Assembly (NCBI GenBank): GCA_964551545.1
Contig: CAZKCT010000038.1
Coordinates: forward strand, 1-17,954
Reading direction: 5' to 3'
From: Thiopontia sp964551545
GTDB taxonomy: Bacteria > Pseudomonadota > Gammaproteobacteria > GCF-002020875
Length of the DNA stretch: 17,954 nucleotides
The number at the start of each line of letters is the position of its first letter. Position 1 is the stretch's first letter. Both the position numbers and the translations under genes were made by a program. Below the pieces are notes generated by a model. It saw only the letters and a program-made list of their open reading frames with translations, searched no databases and was not told where the DNA came from. Positions 7,059 to 15,904 of the stretch are shown here, piece after piece.

Positions 7059-8521
7059 TTGAGTGCATCAGAAATCGTCAACAAGGTCTGGAATTACGCT
7101 CATGTACTGCGTGATGACGGCGTGGGCTACGGAGATTATGTCGAGCAGATCACCTATCTCATCTTTCTGAAGATGGCGGATGAACGCGAGCAGGCAGGGC
7201 AGGTGGTGAAGGTGCCTGACGAGTATGGTTGGGCGCAGTTGGTGAAGCTGGATGGGGATGACCTGGAGCTGCAATACCGCCATACACTGGAGCAGCTCGG
7301 TAAGCTGGGCGGGATGCTTGGCACGATCTTCCGCAAGGCACAGAACAAGATTCAAGACCCGGCCAAGCTGGAACGGCTGATCAAAATGATTGAGCGCGAG
7401 CAGTGGTCAACGCTCCCTGCCGATGTGAAGGGGGAGATCTACGAGGGGTTGCTGGAGCGCAATGCGCAGGATGTGAAGGGCGGTGCCGGACAGTACTTTA
7501 CCCCGCGTCCGCTGATTGAGGCGATGGTGCAGGTGATGCAGCCGAAGCCGACGGACAGGGTGGCCGACCCCGCCTGTGGTACGGGTGGTTTCCTGTTGGC
7601 CGCGCATGATTATATGGCGGCCCGCGCTACTTCGAAGAAGGAGCAGCGCCATCTGCGTGAAAATGCGGTAGAGGGCAATGATATTGTCGATGGGGTGGTG
7701 CGCCTCTGTGCGATGAATCTCTATCTGCACGGGATTGGTGGGGATACTTGCCCGGTTGTTTCGGAGGATGCGCTGGCAAAGGAGGTGGGTGACCATCGTG
7801 TGGATATGGTGCTGGCCAATCCTCCCTTCGGCAAGAAGAGTTCGATTACGGTCATCAATCAGAAGAGTGGCAAGAAAGAGCAGGAGAAGCTGGTCTACGA
7901 GCGTGAGGATTTCTGGGCCACCACCTCCAACAAGCAGCTTAACTTTGTGCAGCACATTGCCAATCAATTGAAGATGGATGGCAAGGCCGCAGTGGTAGTG
8001 CCGGACAATGTGCTGTTTGAGGGCGGTGCCGGAGAGACGGTACGCAAGAATCTATTGGAGCGTTGTGATCTGCATACGCTGCTGCGGCTGCCAACCGGGA
8101 TCTTCTATGCGCAGGGGGTGAAGGCGAATGTGATCTTCTTTGATGCCAGGCCAGCCTCGAAAGAGGCGTGGACCAAACAGCTCTGGGTCTATGACTATCG
8201 TACCAATGTCCATAAAACGTTGAAGCAGAATCGACTGGGAGGAGTGATTTTGAGGAGTTTATTGACTGTTACCGTGCAGATGACCGCAGCCAGCGCAGTG
8301 AGTCTGAAGCGGTGGAGCGTTGGAAATCGTTCAGTTATGAAGAGTTGATTGCGCGGGACAAGACCAATCTTGATATCTTCTGGATGAAGGATGAGTCGCT
8401 GGAGGATAGCGAGAACCTGCCACCGCCGGAAGTACTGGCGCGAGAGATTGTGGAGCAGTTGGAGTCGGCGCTGGAGGAGTTCCGCAGTGTAGAGGCGGTG
8501 TTGGATCGGGAAGAGTTGTAA
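7059..8521 (+). pseudogene. hsdM: Type I restriction methyltransferase HsdM, disrupted by a frameshift
   Basis: The first part encodes an N6-adenine methyltransferase subunit: SASEIVNKVWNYAHVLRDDG (from residue 2), the SAM-binding motif DPACGTGG (170-177) and catalytic NPPF (254-257). TTG 7059 is chosen over GTG 7038 because GAGGGGT lies six bases before it and the family starts right there. After VHKTLKQNRL the frame runs into foreign sequence and stops at 8348. The expected C-terminus (DFEEFIDCYRADDRSQ, then YEELIARDKTNLDIFWMKDESLEDS) continues in another frame to TAA 8519-8521. Restoring one G in the GGG at 8237-8239 joins the two frames as RLGRSDFEEF. No hsdS follows, so even a repaired HsdM would lack its specificity partner here. 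A sequencing error is possible. Confidence 0.88.
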
Positions 8522-8529
8522 GCGGGCTA

Positions 8530-8538
8530 TGCTAAAAT
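8530..8538 (+). promoter_or_regulatory. Extended -10 promoter candidate for yebC-ruvCAB
   Basis: TGC-TAAAAT forms an extended -10 element (TGn plus five of six bases) 36 bp before the yebC start and just after the hsdM relic. There is no good -35, which extended -10 promoters can do without. It could drive yebC and the ruv genes independently of the island. Confidence 0.5.
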
Positions 8539-8573
8539 ACGCCGATTTCAGGCAGTAGCAGGAAGTAACCAAG

Positions 8574-9320
8574 ATGGCAGGACACAGTAAATGGCACAAC
8601 ATCCAGCACCGTAAAGGGGCGCAGGATGCGAAGCGAGGCAAGATATTCACCAAATTGATCCGTGAGATCGTGGTGGCAGCAAAGATGGGCGGGGGCAATG
8701 TGGCAGATAACCCTCGACTGCGTGCCGCAGTGGACAAGGCGCTTGGGGCCAACATGACCCGCGATACCATCGACCGTGCGGTGAAGCGTGGCTCTGGTGA
8801 TGTCGATGGGGAGAACTTTGACGAGATCCGTTACGAGGGCTATGGCCCCGGTGGTGTCGCGGTGATGGTCGACTGTCTGACTGATAACCGTAACCGTACC
8901 GTCTCCGAGGTGCGTCACGCCTTCACCAAGCATGGGGGCAATCTTGGGACTGATGGTTCGGTCTCCTACCTCTTCACCAAAACCGGTGTGCTGGTCTATC
9001 CCGCTGGGAGTGATGAGGATGCCATCATGGATGCCGCGCTTGAGGCGGGTGCTGAGGATGTGGTGAGTGATGATGAGGGTGTGGTTGAGGTGTTGACCGA
9101 TGATCCCAGTTACATGGATGTGAAGCAGGCGATGGTCGATGCGGGGCTGGAGCCGGAGTCGTCCGACTTGACCCAGCGTGCCTCCACCATGACCGATATG
9201 GATCAGGATGGGGCCGAGAAGTTGATGAAGCTGGTGGATCGCCTGGAAGATCTCGATGACGTGCAGAACGTCTACACCAATGCCGATATTTCTGATGAGG
9301 TGATGGCTGCGCTCAGCTAG
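8574..9320 (+). CDS. yebC: YebC/PmpR family protein
   Basis: A 248-residue YebC-family protein of normal length. It starts MAGHSKWHNIQHRKGAQDAKRGKIFTK, the family signature, and continues with KIFTKLIREIVVAAKMGG, VADNPRLRAAVDKA and YEGYGPGGVAVMVDCLTDNRNRT. Homologues were described as transcription regulators (PmpR in Pseudomonas aeruginosa); newer work on the TACO1/YebC family points to a role at ribosomes stalled on proline stretches. AGGAAG lies eight bases before the ATG. It precedes ruvC by 9 bp, its usual position in Gammaproteobacteria. Confidence 0.97.
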   Translation: MAGHSKWHNIQHRKGAQDAKRGKIFTKLIREIVVAAKMGGGNVADNPRLRAAVDKALGANMTRDTIDRAVKRGSGDVDGENFDEIRYEGYGPGGVAVMVDCLTDNRNRTVSEVRHAFTKHGGNLGTDGSVSYLFTKTGVLVYPAGSDEDAIMDAALEAGAEDVVSDDEGVVEVLTDDPSYMDVKQAMVDAGLEPESSDLTQRASTMTDMDQDGAEKLMKLVDRLEDLDDVQNVYTNADISDEVMAALS

Positions 9321-9329
9321 CCAGAGTCA

Positions 9330-9851
9330 ATGGAACGCATCCTCGGTATCGATCCCGGCTCCCGTACCACAGGGTATGGCGTGATCGAGAGGGTGGGAAA
9401 CGAGTTCCGCCACATCGAGAGCGGCGCGCTGCGGATTCGTGGTGAGACCCTGCCGCAGCGGCTCCATGCCATCTTTGATAGTGTCAGTGAGGTGTTGGAT
9501 CGCTGCCAGCCCACCGCCTTTGCCATCGAGAATGTCTTCATGCACCGTAATGCCGATTCGGCGCTGAAGCTGGGGCAGGCGCGCGGTGCGGCGATCTGTA
9601 GTGCCGCCAATCGTGATATTCAGGTTTTTGAATATACCCCCGCCGAAATCAAACAGTCGGTGGTGGGGCGTGGCAATGCCGCCAAGCTGCAGGTGCAGAT
9701 GATGGTGCGCGCCATTCTCAATTTGAAAACCAACCCGCAGGCCGATGAGGCGGATGCACTCGCCTGTGCCATCTGTCACGGTAACCATGCGGGCGGGATT
9801 GATCGTCTGGGGGGTGTGGTGAAAGGGAGCCAAGGAGGACGCTGGAGATGA
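9330..9851 (+). CDS. ruvC: Holliday junction resolvase RuvC
   Basis: A 173-residue RuvC, which cuts four-way DNA junctions symmetrically as a dimer. The four acidic active-site residues are visible: D8 (GIDPG), E67 (AIENVF), D139 and D142 (QADEADALA). FMHRNADSALKLGQARG (70-86) is the usual DNA-binding segment. The length equals that of E. coli RuvC. The stop overlaps the ruvA start by 4 bp (ATGA), so translation is probably coupled. The ribosome binding site before 9330 is weak. Confidence 0.97.
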   Translation: MERILGIDPGSRTTGYGVIERVGNEFRHIESGALRIRGETLPQRLHAIFDSVSEVLDRCQPTAFAIENVFMHRNADSALKLGQARGAAICSAANRDIQVFEYTPAEIKQSVVGRGNAAKLQVQMMVRAILNLKTNPQADEADALACAICHGNHAGGIDRLGGVVKGSQGGRWR

Positions 9852-10459
9852 TTGGTCGATTGCGGGGGGTGATACTGGAGCGCAAGCCGCCGGAGTTGTT
9901 GCTTGATGTCAACGGCGTCGGTTACGAGGTTGAGGCCTCGATGAACACTTTCTATACACTGCCGGAGAGCAGTGATCCAGTGACCCTCTATACTCATCTG
10001 GTGGTAAGAGAAGACGCGCAACTGCTCTATGGTTTCTCGGAGGAGCGCGAGCGTCGCATGTTCCGTGAGCTGATCCGGGTGCGTGGGGTTGGGGCCAAGT
10101 TGGCGCTGGCAATCCTCTCTGGAATGAGTGCGGATCAGTTTGTCGGCTGTGTCCACGAAGAGGATACCACCGCGCTGGTGCGGCTGCCCGGTGTGGGCAA
10201 GAAGACCGCAGAGCGGCTGATTGTGGAGATGAAGGATCGGCTCAAGGAGTGGGAGAGTTTCTCACCTAAGGTGGAACAGGGGGCAGCCCCGGCTCCAGGG
10301 GGCGTGGCCGATGCCCAGAGCGAGGCGGTGCATGCGCTGATCTCACTCGGTTACAAACCACAGGAGGCCTCACGGTTGGTTAGTGCGGTTGAGGGCGTGG
10401 ATGATCTAAGCAGTGAAGAGGTGATTCGCCTGGCCCTGAAACAGAGTGTAAAGTTGTGA
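9848..10459 (+). CDS. ruvA: Holliday junction DNA helicase subunit RuvA
   Basis: A 203-residue RuvA, which holds the junction open as a tetramer and loads RuvB rings. It has the N-terminal OB fold (MIGRLRGVILE), the acidic pin E55-D56, two helix-hairpin-helix units (VRGVGAK at 78-84 and LPGVGKK at 113-119), a Pro/Ala-rich linker (about 140-155) and the RuvB-binding third domain. AAGGAGG lies upstream inside the end of ruvC. ruvB follows after 4 bp. Confidence 0.97.
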   Translation: MIGRLRGVILERKPPELLLDVNGVGYEVEASMNTFYTLPESSDPVTLYTHLVVREDAQLLYGFSEERERRMFRELIRVRGVGAKLALAILSGMSADQFVGCVHEEDTTALVRLPGVGKKTAERLIVEMKDRLKEWESFSPKVEQGAAPAPGGVADAQSEAVHALISLGYKPQEASRLVSAVEGVDDLSSEEVIRLALKQSVKL

Positions 10460-10463
10460 TCCC

Positions 10464-11513
10464 ATGAATGATCTGGCCCGCCCCATCTCCCCATTCTCGA
10501 CCCCGGAAGAGGATCGTATCGACCGTGCAGTGCGTCCCCGTATGCTGGAGGATTATCGCGGTCAGCCCGTGGTACGGGAGCAGATGGAGATCTTCATTCA
10601 GGCCGCGCGCAATCGTGGCGAGTCTCTCGACCACACCCTGATCTTTGGTCCGCCCGGATTGGGCAAGACCACGCTGGCCCATATCATCGCCAATGAGATG
10701 GGGGTCAACATGCGTCAGACCTCGGGTCCGGTACTGGAGAAACCGGGCGATCTGGCGGCGCTGCTGACCAATCTGGAGCCGCACGATGTGCTCTTTGTTG
10801 ATGAGATCCACCGACTCAGTCCGGTGGTGGAGGAGGTGCTCTACCCGGCACTGGAGGATTTTCAACTCGACATCATGATTGGTGAGGGGCCAGCAGCGCG
10901 CTCCATCAAACTGGATCTGCCACCCTTTACGTTGGTGGGAGCAACGACCCGGGCGGGCCTGTTGACCTCTCCGCTGCGGGACCGTTTTGGTATTGTGCAG
11001 CGGCTGGAGTTCTACAATACAGAGGATCTGGCATCAATCGTCACCCGTTCGGCCACGATTCAGGCGGTCGCCTCCGATTCGCAAGGCGCGATGGAGATTG
11101 CCAAGCGCTCAAGGGGGACCCCACGAATCGCCAACCGTCTGCTGCGTCGCGTGCGGGATTACGCCGAGGTCAAAGGGGATGGCGCCATTTCACAGCAGAG
11201 TGCCGAGCGCGCGCTCGATCTATTGGATGTCGATGTGAAAGGGTTCGACCAGATGGATCGACGCCTGTTGCTGAGTATGATCGAGAAGTTCGATGGGGGC
11301 CCGGTCGGGGTCGATAATCTGGCGGCCGCCATTGGTGAGGAGCGTGGCACCATCGAGGATGTGGTGGAGCCCTATCTGATCCAGCAGGGGTACATGATGC
11401 GAACCCCGCGTGGGCGAGTCGTGACCCAGCATGCCTATCTCCATTTTGGTCTAAAGCTACCACAGCAGGCGGGGCAGACAGGTGATCAAGGTCGGGATCT
11501 GTTTGACAGCTGA
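10464..11513 (+). CDS. ruvB: Holliday junction branch migration ATPase RuvB
   Basis: A 349-residue AAA+ motor that drives branch migration with RuvA. Walker A is GPPGLGKT (62-69), Walker B LFVDEIH (110-116), sensor 1 GATTR (159-163), with the arginine finger region at PLRDRFGI (170-177). The C-terminal winged helix (GEERGTIEDVVEPYLIQQG) is complete. The protein is slightly longer than E. coli RuvB (336) because of a short extra tail. The ruv genes form one unit with yebC. Confidence 0.98.
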   Translation: MNDLARPISPFSTPEEDRIDRAVRPRMLEDYRGQPVVREQMEIFIQAARNRGESLDHTLIFGPPGLGKTTLAHIIANEMGVNMRQTSGPVLEKPGDLAALLTNLEPHDVLFVDEIHRLSPVVEEVLYPALEDFQLDIMIGEGPAARSIKLDLPPFTLVGATTRAGLLTSPLRDRFGIVQRLEFYNTEDLASIVTRSATIQAVASDSQGAMEIAKRSRGTPRIANRLLRRVRDYAEVKGDGAISQQSAERALDLLDVDVKGFDQMDRRLLLSMIEKFDGGPVGVDNLAAAIGEERGTIEDVVEPYLIQQGYMMRTPRGRVVTQHAYLHFGLKLPQQAGQTGDQGRDLFDS

Positions 11514-11577
11514 TTTCCGTTAATTCCCTATTTCTTTATATTTCGTTGTATCGGCGGTTGAGGCACAATAGCGCTCC
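11514..11577 (+). promoter_or_regulatory. AT-rich leader before the tol-pal cluster
   Basis: This 64-bp gap between ruvB and ybgC has a TATATT (11537-11542) that could be a -10 box, with only a poor -35 (TTTCCG, 17 bp upstream). A TTGACA inside the end of ruvB (11503-11508) is too far away to pair with it. No terminator hairpin is seen, so read-through from ruvB is possible. Confidence 0.25.
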
Positions 11578-11985
11578 ATGTCACCGTTTGTTTTTCCTCT
11601 GCGGATCTACTATGAGGACACCGACTCCGGCGGTGTGGTCTATTACGCCAACTATTTGAAATTCATGGAGCGAGCGCGCACTGAGTGGCTTCGTTCCTTG
11701 GGCTTTGAGCAGGACCGCCTGATTGAAGAAGAGGGGGTAATCTTCGCGGTGCGTTCAGTGACGGTTAACTACAATGCCCCGGCTCGCTTCAATGATCTGC
11801 TGGAGGTCTCTACCACGCTCCAGAAACGGGGGCGCGCAAGCCTGACCCTGGAACAGGAAATTCGTCGCAACGGAGAGTCATCTATTCTCTGTGGTGGCAC
11901 CATTAAAGTAGCCAGCCTCAACGCGGAGCGCTTTCGTCCCGCACCAATGCCTCAATCTCTTTACCAAGCGATTCAACAGTTATGA
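11578..11985 (+). CDS. ybgC: Tol-Pal associated acyl-CoA thioesterase YbgC
   Basis: A 135-residue hotdog-fold thioesterase. The family signature YYEDTDSGGVVYYANYLKFMERARTEWL is present from Y11, with the likely catalytic Asp at D16. E. coli YbgC hydrolyses acyl-CoA and interacts with phospholipid synthesis enzymes; its link to Tol-Pal is by gene order. No clear ribosome binding site precedes the ATG at 11578, but the N-terminus matches the family. The stop overlaps the tolQ start by 4 bp. Confidence 0.95.
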   Translation: MSPFVFPLRIYYEDTDSGGVVYYANYLKFMERARTEWLRSLGFEQDRLIEEEGVIFAVRSVTVNYNAPARFNDLLEVSTTLQKRGRASLTLEQEIRRNGESSILCGGTIKVASLNAERFRPAPMPQSLYQAIQQL

Positions 11986-12679
11986 ACCACGAACTCTCGA
12001 TTACCGCCCTGATTCTTGATGCCAGTTGGGTTGTGCAGCTGATCCTTCTGCTACTGCTGGCCGCATCAATCTGGTCCTGGAATATTATCTTTCGAAAACT
12101 GCAAGACCTGCAGCAGGCACGAGAGGCGGCAGACCGCTTTGAGGAGCTATTCTGGAGCGGCAGGAATCTGACCGAGCTGTTCCGCAAGTTTGAACAGGGT
12201 ACCCACAAAGGGATGGCCGGTATCTTTGTGGCGGGATTCCGTGAGTTTGTGCGGCTGCGGAAGCGCCCCGGACTGACCTCTTCCGATGTGGTTGATGGCT
12301 CTGGACGGGCGATGCGGGTGGCGCTCAATCGCGATCTGGATCAGCTGGAGGTTCACCTCTCGTTCCTGGCGACGGTGGGTTCCACCAGTCCCTATATCGG
12401 CCTCTTCGGAACGGTCTGGGGCATCATGAACGCATTCAGCGCGATTGGCGCGACCAGTAATGCAACACTGGCGATGGTGGCCCCCGGTATCTCCGAGGCA
12501 CTGGTGGCGACAGCGGTCGGCCTCTTTGCTGCAATCCCCGGCGTGATCTTCTACAACCGCTTTACCACGGAGATCGAGCGGCTCAATAACCGCTACGACA
12601 TCTTCCTCGAAGAGTTCTCCAGCATTCTTCGTCGTCAGTCCCATCGCGAAGAGCAGATTGATGAGGGCGAGGAGAAGGA

Positions 12680-12683
<4 letters not shown>
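11982..12683 (+). CDS. tolQ: Tol-Pal system inner-membrane channel protein TolQ
   Basis: A 233-residue MotA/TolQ/ExbB protein. With TolR it forms the proton-driven motor that energises TolA during cell constriction. Three membrane segments are visible near residues 16-37, 126-150 and 169-192; the last two carry the conserved TSPYIGLFGTVWGIMNAF and ISEALVATAVGLFAAIPGV. The cytoplasmic loop lies between the first and second. It overlaps ybgC and tolR by ATGA junctions. Confidence 0.97.
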
Positions 12684-13104
<421 letters not shown>

Positions 13105-13108
<4 letters not shown>

Positions 13109-13995
13109 GATCGAAGCTTGAGATCATCAAGGCGCAGCTGACTCACTACTGGCGGCTGCTGAATCGATCGATTCCACCGCTCGGTATCTCTCTGTTGCTC
13201 CATCTGATGCTGATTGTGGCCGTTGTGGCTGCAGGCATTACCACCTTTGAAAAGAAGCCAGTGGCCCGAACTGCTCCGGTGATTCAGGCTCATGCCGTTG
13301 ATGGTGCTCAATTGCGTGCGCGTGCCGAGGAGAAACGCAAGAAAGCAGAGTCGGAGAAACGGCGGGTAGAGAAGAAGCGCAAGGAAAAAGCCAAGCAAGA
13401 AAAGGCGAAACGGGATAAGGCGAAAAAAGAGAAAGCCAAAAAACAGAAGGCCCAGAAAGAGAAAGCAAAGCGGGACAAGGCCAAAAAAGAGAAGGCAAAA
13501 AAGAAGAAAGCGGCGGCCAAGAAAAAGCGTGATCAGGAGAAGAAGCGCAAACAGAAAGAGAAAAAAGAGCGTGATCGCAAGGCCGCTAAAAAGAAAGCAG
13601 AGAAGCGCAAGGCCGATGCGCGCCGTAAACAGCGAGAGCAGCAGATGTTGCTTGATGCAGAGCTGGAGATGGAGCAGCTACTGCGTGCGGGGCGTAGTAG
13701 CGGCGGAGATATGGAGCGTAGCCGTTTGCAATCGAAGATTCGTCAGCAGATCGAGCAGGTGTGGCGCAAACCGCCCGGGACGCCGGTTGGGCGCTCTTGC
13801 AAGGTGAAGGTTCGACTGCTGATGCCTGATGGTGGGGTCGGGCGGATTACGTTTGTCTCTAAAAGTGGCAATCCGGCCTTTGACCTCTCAGTTGAGCGGG
13901 CAATTTATGAGGCGGCTCCATTTCCGCTGCCGAAGTCGGTAGAATTGCGTCGGGAAATTGGTGAACTGGAGATGATATTTGTCCATGAAGGGTAA
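13105..13995 (+). CDS. tolA: Tol-Pal system protein TolA
   Basis: A 296-residue TolA that spans the periplasm and links the TolQR motor to TolB and Pal. Domain I is a short cytoplasmic tail plus a membrane helix (about 24-46). Domain II (about 70-190) is a Lys/Glu/Ala-rich long helix, full of KEKAK and KKKA units. Domain III (about 200-296) contains SKIRQQIEQVWRKPPG and the TonB/TolA C-terminal fold ending ELEMIFVHEG. E. coli TolA has 421 residues, so the helix is shorter here. The start overlaps the tolR stop, and the 3' end overlaps tolB. Confidence 0.95.
13399..13503 (+). repeat. Repeated 15-residue segment in the TolA helix
   Basis: EKAKRDKAKKEKAKK is encoded twice, at 13399-13443 (residues 99-113) and 13459-13503 (119-133), 60 bp apart. 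The peptides are identical but many codons differ at the third base, so the duplication is old or the sequence is held by selection on the helix. Confidence 0.85.
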
Positions 13996-15268
13996 TCAAC
14001 GCAGAACATTGATGCTGCTCTGGGGGATTTGGCTGCTGTTGGCTGCGCCGCTGAGTCACGCGCTGGAGATTGTGGTGACCCAAGGTGGGGAAGCGGCGCT
14101 TCCCATTGCTGTGGCGCCATTCCCGGGATCAACCATTGTCGCCAATGATTTGAGGCTGACCGGGGAGTTTGCACCGCTCCCGGAAAAAGAGATGATCTCC
14201 AGACCCACTCATCTGGATCAAGTCAATTTTACCGATTGGCGGCTGTTGGAGATGCCGACCTTGCTGGTGGGGCGTGTGGTCTCTTCCAAAGGGAAGCAGG
14301 TGTTGGAGGTGCAGCTGATCAATGTCTACCAGAAAAAGATGCTGGTTCACTACCGCTTCTCGTTGGGCAGCGGGAGTCCGCAGAAGATTCGTCAGGTGGC
14401 GCACGCCATTAGCGATCTGATCTATCAGAAGTTGACTGGAGTACGGGGGATCTTCAGCACCCATATTGCCTATGTCTCGGTTGTAAAACAGAAGGATGGG
14501 AAGCGTCGCTATACGCTCGAGATTGCAGATGCGGATGGGGAAAATGTCCAGGTATTACTGCGCTCAACCGCACCACTGTTGTCACCCAACTGGTCCCCCG
14601 ATGGACGTCAGTTGGCCTATGTCTCTTTTGAGAGTGGCCGCTCCGAGGTGTGGGTACAAGGGGTCTATAGTGGAAAACGGCAGAAGATCGCCAGCTTCAA
14701 AGGAAAGAATAGTGCTCCAGCATGGTCGCCAGATGGCTCTCAGCTGGCGCTCTCTCTCTCTCGGGACGGGAACTCCGAGATCTATCTGCTCGGCGTGGCA
14801 GATCGCAAGCTGCGGCGTGTGACCAAGAATCGTGGTGCAGATACAGAGCCGGCCTGGTCGGCAGATGGCAAGCGTATCGCCTTCCTCTCCGATCGAAGTG
14901 GTCGTCCACAGATCTACCAAATTGCCACGAGTGGTGGTCGGGCCGAGCGCATCTCCTTCAAGGGGCGCTACAACACCAGTCCGGACTGGTCACCCGATGG
15001 ACGCCAGATTACCTTTCTCAATGGAGAGTCCGGCAACTACCGCATTGCGGTGATGGATCTTGAGAGTGGTGCGGTACGTCGCCTGAGCGAGAACCGGCAG
15101 GATGAGTCTCCCAGTTTTGCCCCCAATGGACGGCTGATCGTGTATGCTACTCAGCAAAATGGGCGAGGGGTGTTGGAGATCTCCTCGGTGGATGGCGGCG
15201 GGGTGCAACGTCTCAGTCTGACTGGAAAAGATGTGCGTGAACCAGCCTGGTCCCCCTTTCTGAATTAG
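13985..15268 (+). CDS. tolB: Tol-Pal system beta-propeller protein TolB
   Basis: A 427-residue periplasmic protein. A signal peptide MKGNQRRTLMLLWGIWLLLAAPLSHA is followed by LEIVVTQGG at the mature start. An N-terminal TolB domain (to about residue 160) precedes a beta-propeller built of repeats such as LLSPNWSPDGRQLAYVS, NSAPAWSPDGSQLALS, TEPAWSADGKRIAFLS and TSPDWSPDGRQITFL. TolB binds Pal and TolA. ATG 13985 overlaps the end of tolA by 11 bp; a TTG at 13979 in the same frame has GGAG seven bases before it and could be the real start, adding two residues. Confidence 0.96.
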   Translation: MKGNQRRTLMLLWGIWLLLAAPLSHALEIVVTQGGEAALPIAVAPFPGSTIVANDLRLTGEFAPLPEKEMISRPTHLDQVNFTDWRLLEMPTLLVGRVVSSKGKQVLEVQLINVYQKKMLVHYRFSLGSGSPQKIRQVAHAISDLIYQKLTGVRGIFSTHIAYVSVVKQKDGKRRYTLEIADADGENVQVLLRSTAPLLSPNWSPDGRQLAYVSFESGRSEVWVQGVYSGKRQKIASFKGKNSAPAWSPDGSQLALSLSRDGNSEIYLLGVADRKLRRVTKNRGADTEPAWSADGKRIAFLSDRSGRPQIYQIATSGGRAERISFKGRYNTSPDWSPDGRQITFLNGESGNYRIAVMDLESGAVRRLSENRQDESPSFAPNGRLIVYATQQNGRGVLEISSVDGGGVQRLSLTGKDVREPAWSPFLN

Positions 15269-15306
15269 AGATTGAACCGTTTGATAATCATGGGAATTTT
15301 AGAGCA

Positions 15307-15891
15307 ATGAAACGAATTGGATTGATTGTATTGGCCGCCACTTGGCTGAGTGGCTGTGGCAGCCTCAATAACCCGCTGGATAGTCTGAATGGTAGCGAGG
15401 AGAGTGTTGGCCCGGTTGAGGTGGTTGAGGTTGAATCTTACGAAGCGGCTTCTGCTGGCAGCGCTGATCAGCGTGTGATGGTAGAGGGAGAGGCGCTGGA
15501 ATATCAAGAGGGGCAGCAGGATATGGGAATGGGTTCTGCGCCATCTGGCCTGACTCCGCCTGCGCAACTGCTCTTCTTCTTTGACTTTGACCGCAGCGCG
15601 GTGAGTGCAGAAGATTTGACCGTGCTTCAGGCGCATGCGGCCTACCTGATCAATAATCCTGTGATGATGGTTCGTCTTGAGGGACATGCCGATGAGCGTG
15701 GTTCTCGCGAATACAATCTTGCACTGGGAGAGCGTCGTGCTCAGACCGTTTCCGATCTGCTGATTGCAGAAGGGGTGAGCGCTGGACAGATCGAGATCAT
15801 CAGCTACGGTGAGGAGAGCCCGCTGGAAGATGGGCACGAAGAGGCCTTCTGGTCTCAGAATCGCCGGGTTGAACTGAGCTATCCACAGTAG
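15307..15891 (+). CDS. pal: Peptidoglycan-associated lipoprotein Pal
   Basis: A 194-residue outer-membrane lipoprotein. The lipobox LSGC puts the lipidated cysteine at C17. An acidic linker follows (about 18-80), longer than in E. coli Pal (173 residues in total). The OmpA-like domain has FFFDFDRSAVSAEDL, LEGHADERGSREYNLALGERRAQ, and SQNRRVELSYPQ, which together bind peptidoglycan diaminopimelate and TolB. It lies 38 bp after tolB, the only clear gap inside the tol cluster, so it may have its own regulation. Confidence 0.97.
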   Translation: MKRIGLIVLAATWLSGCGSLNNPLDSLNGSEESVGPVEVVEVESYEAASAGSADQRVMVEGEALEYQEGQQDMGMGSAPSGLTPPAQLLFFFDFDRSAVSAEDLTVLQAHAAYLINNPVMMVRLEGHADERGSREYNLALGERRAQTVSDLLIAEGVSAGQIEIISYGEESPLEDGHEEAFWSQNRRVELSYPQ

Positions 15892-15904
15892 TCGGGGAGT
15901 GGTT

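Larger units (their letters stand above)
3866..8521. other. Accessory island: decayed type I restriction locus with two Fic genes
   Basis: This 4.7-kb block separates fmdB-aspS-nadA from yebC-ruvCAB, genes that lie close together in Pseudomonas-type genomes. It holds an hsdR remnant, a tandem repeat, a class II Fic gene, a long palindrome, mobile mystery proteins A and B, and a frameshifted hsdM. Several intergenic parts (5744-5817 and 5887-5975) are visibly richer in A+T than the backbone. No integrase, transposase, tRNA edge or clear flanking direct repeat was seen, so the edges are inferred from gene content. Confidence 0.6.

Noticed and set aside
8230..8260. Programmed ribosomal frameshift in hsdM
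   Set aside because: A -1 shift would be needed, but there is no X-XXY-YYZ slippery heptamer and the local GGG run is too short for phase variation. Mutation or sequence error is simpler.
3866..8521. CRISPR array or phage-type integration in the island
   Set aside because: No regularly spaced repeats, no integrase and no att-like duplication of the tRNA gene were seen.
11503..11508. Consensus TTGACA as -35 of a tol promoter
   Set aside because: It lies inside the end of ruvB, and no acceptable -10 box is found 16-18 bp downstream.
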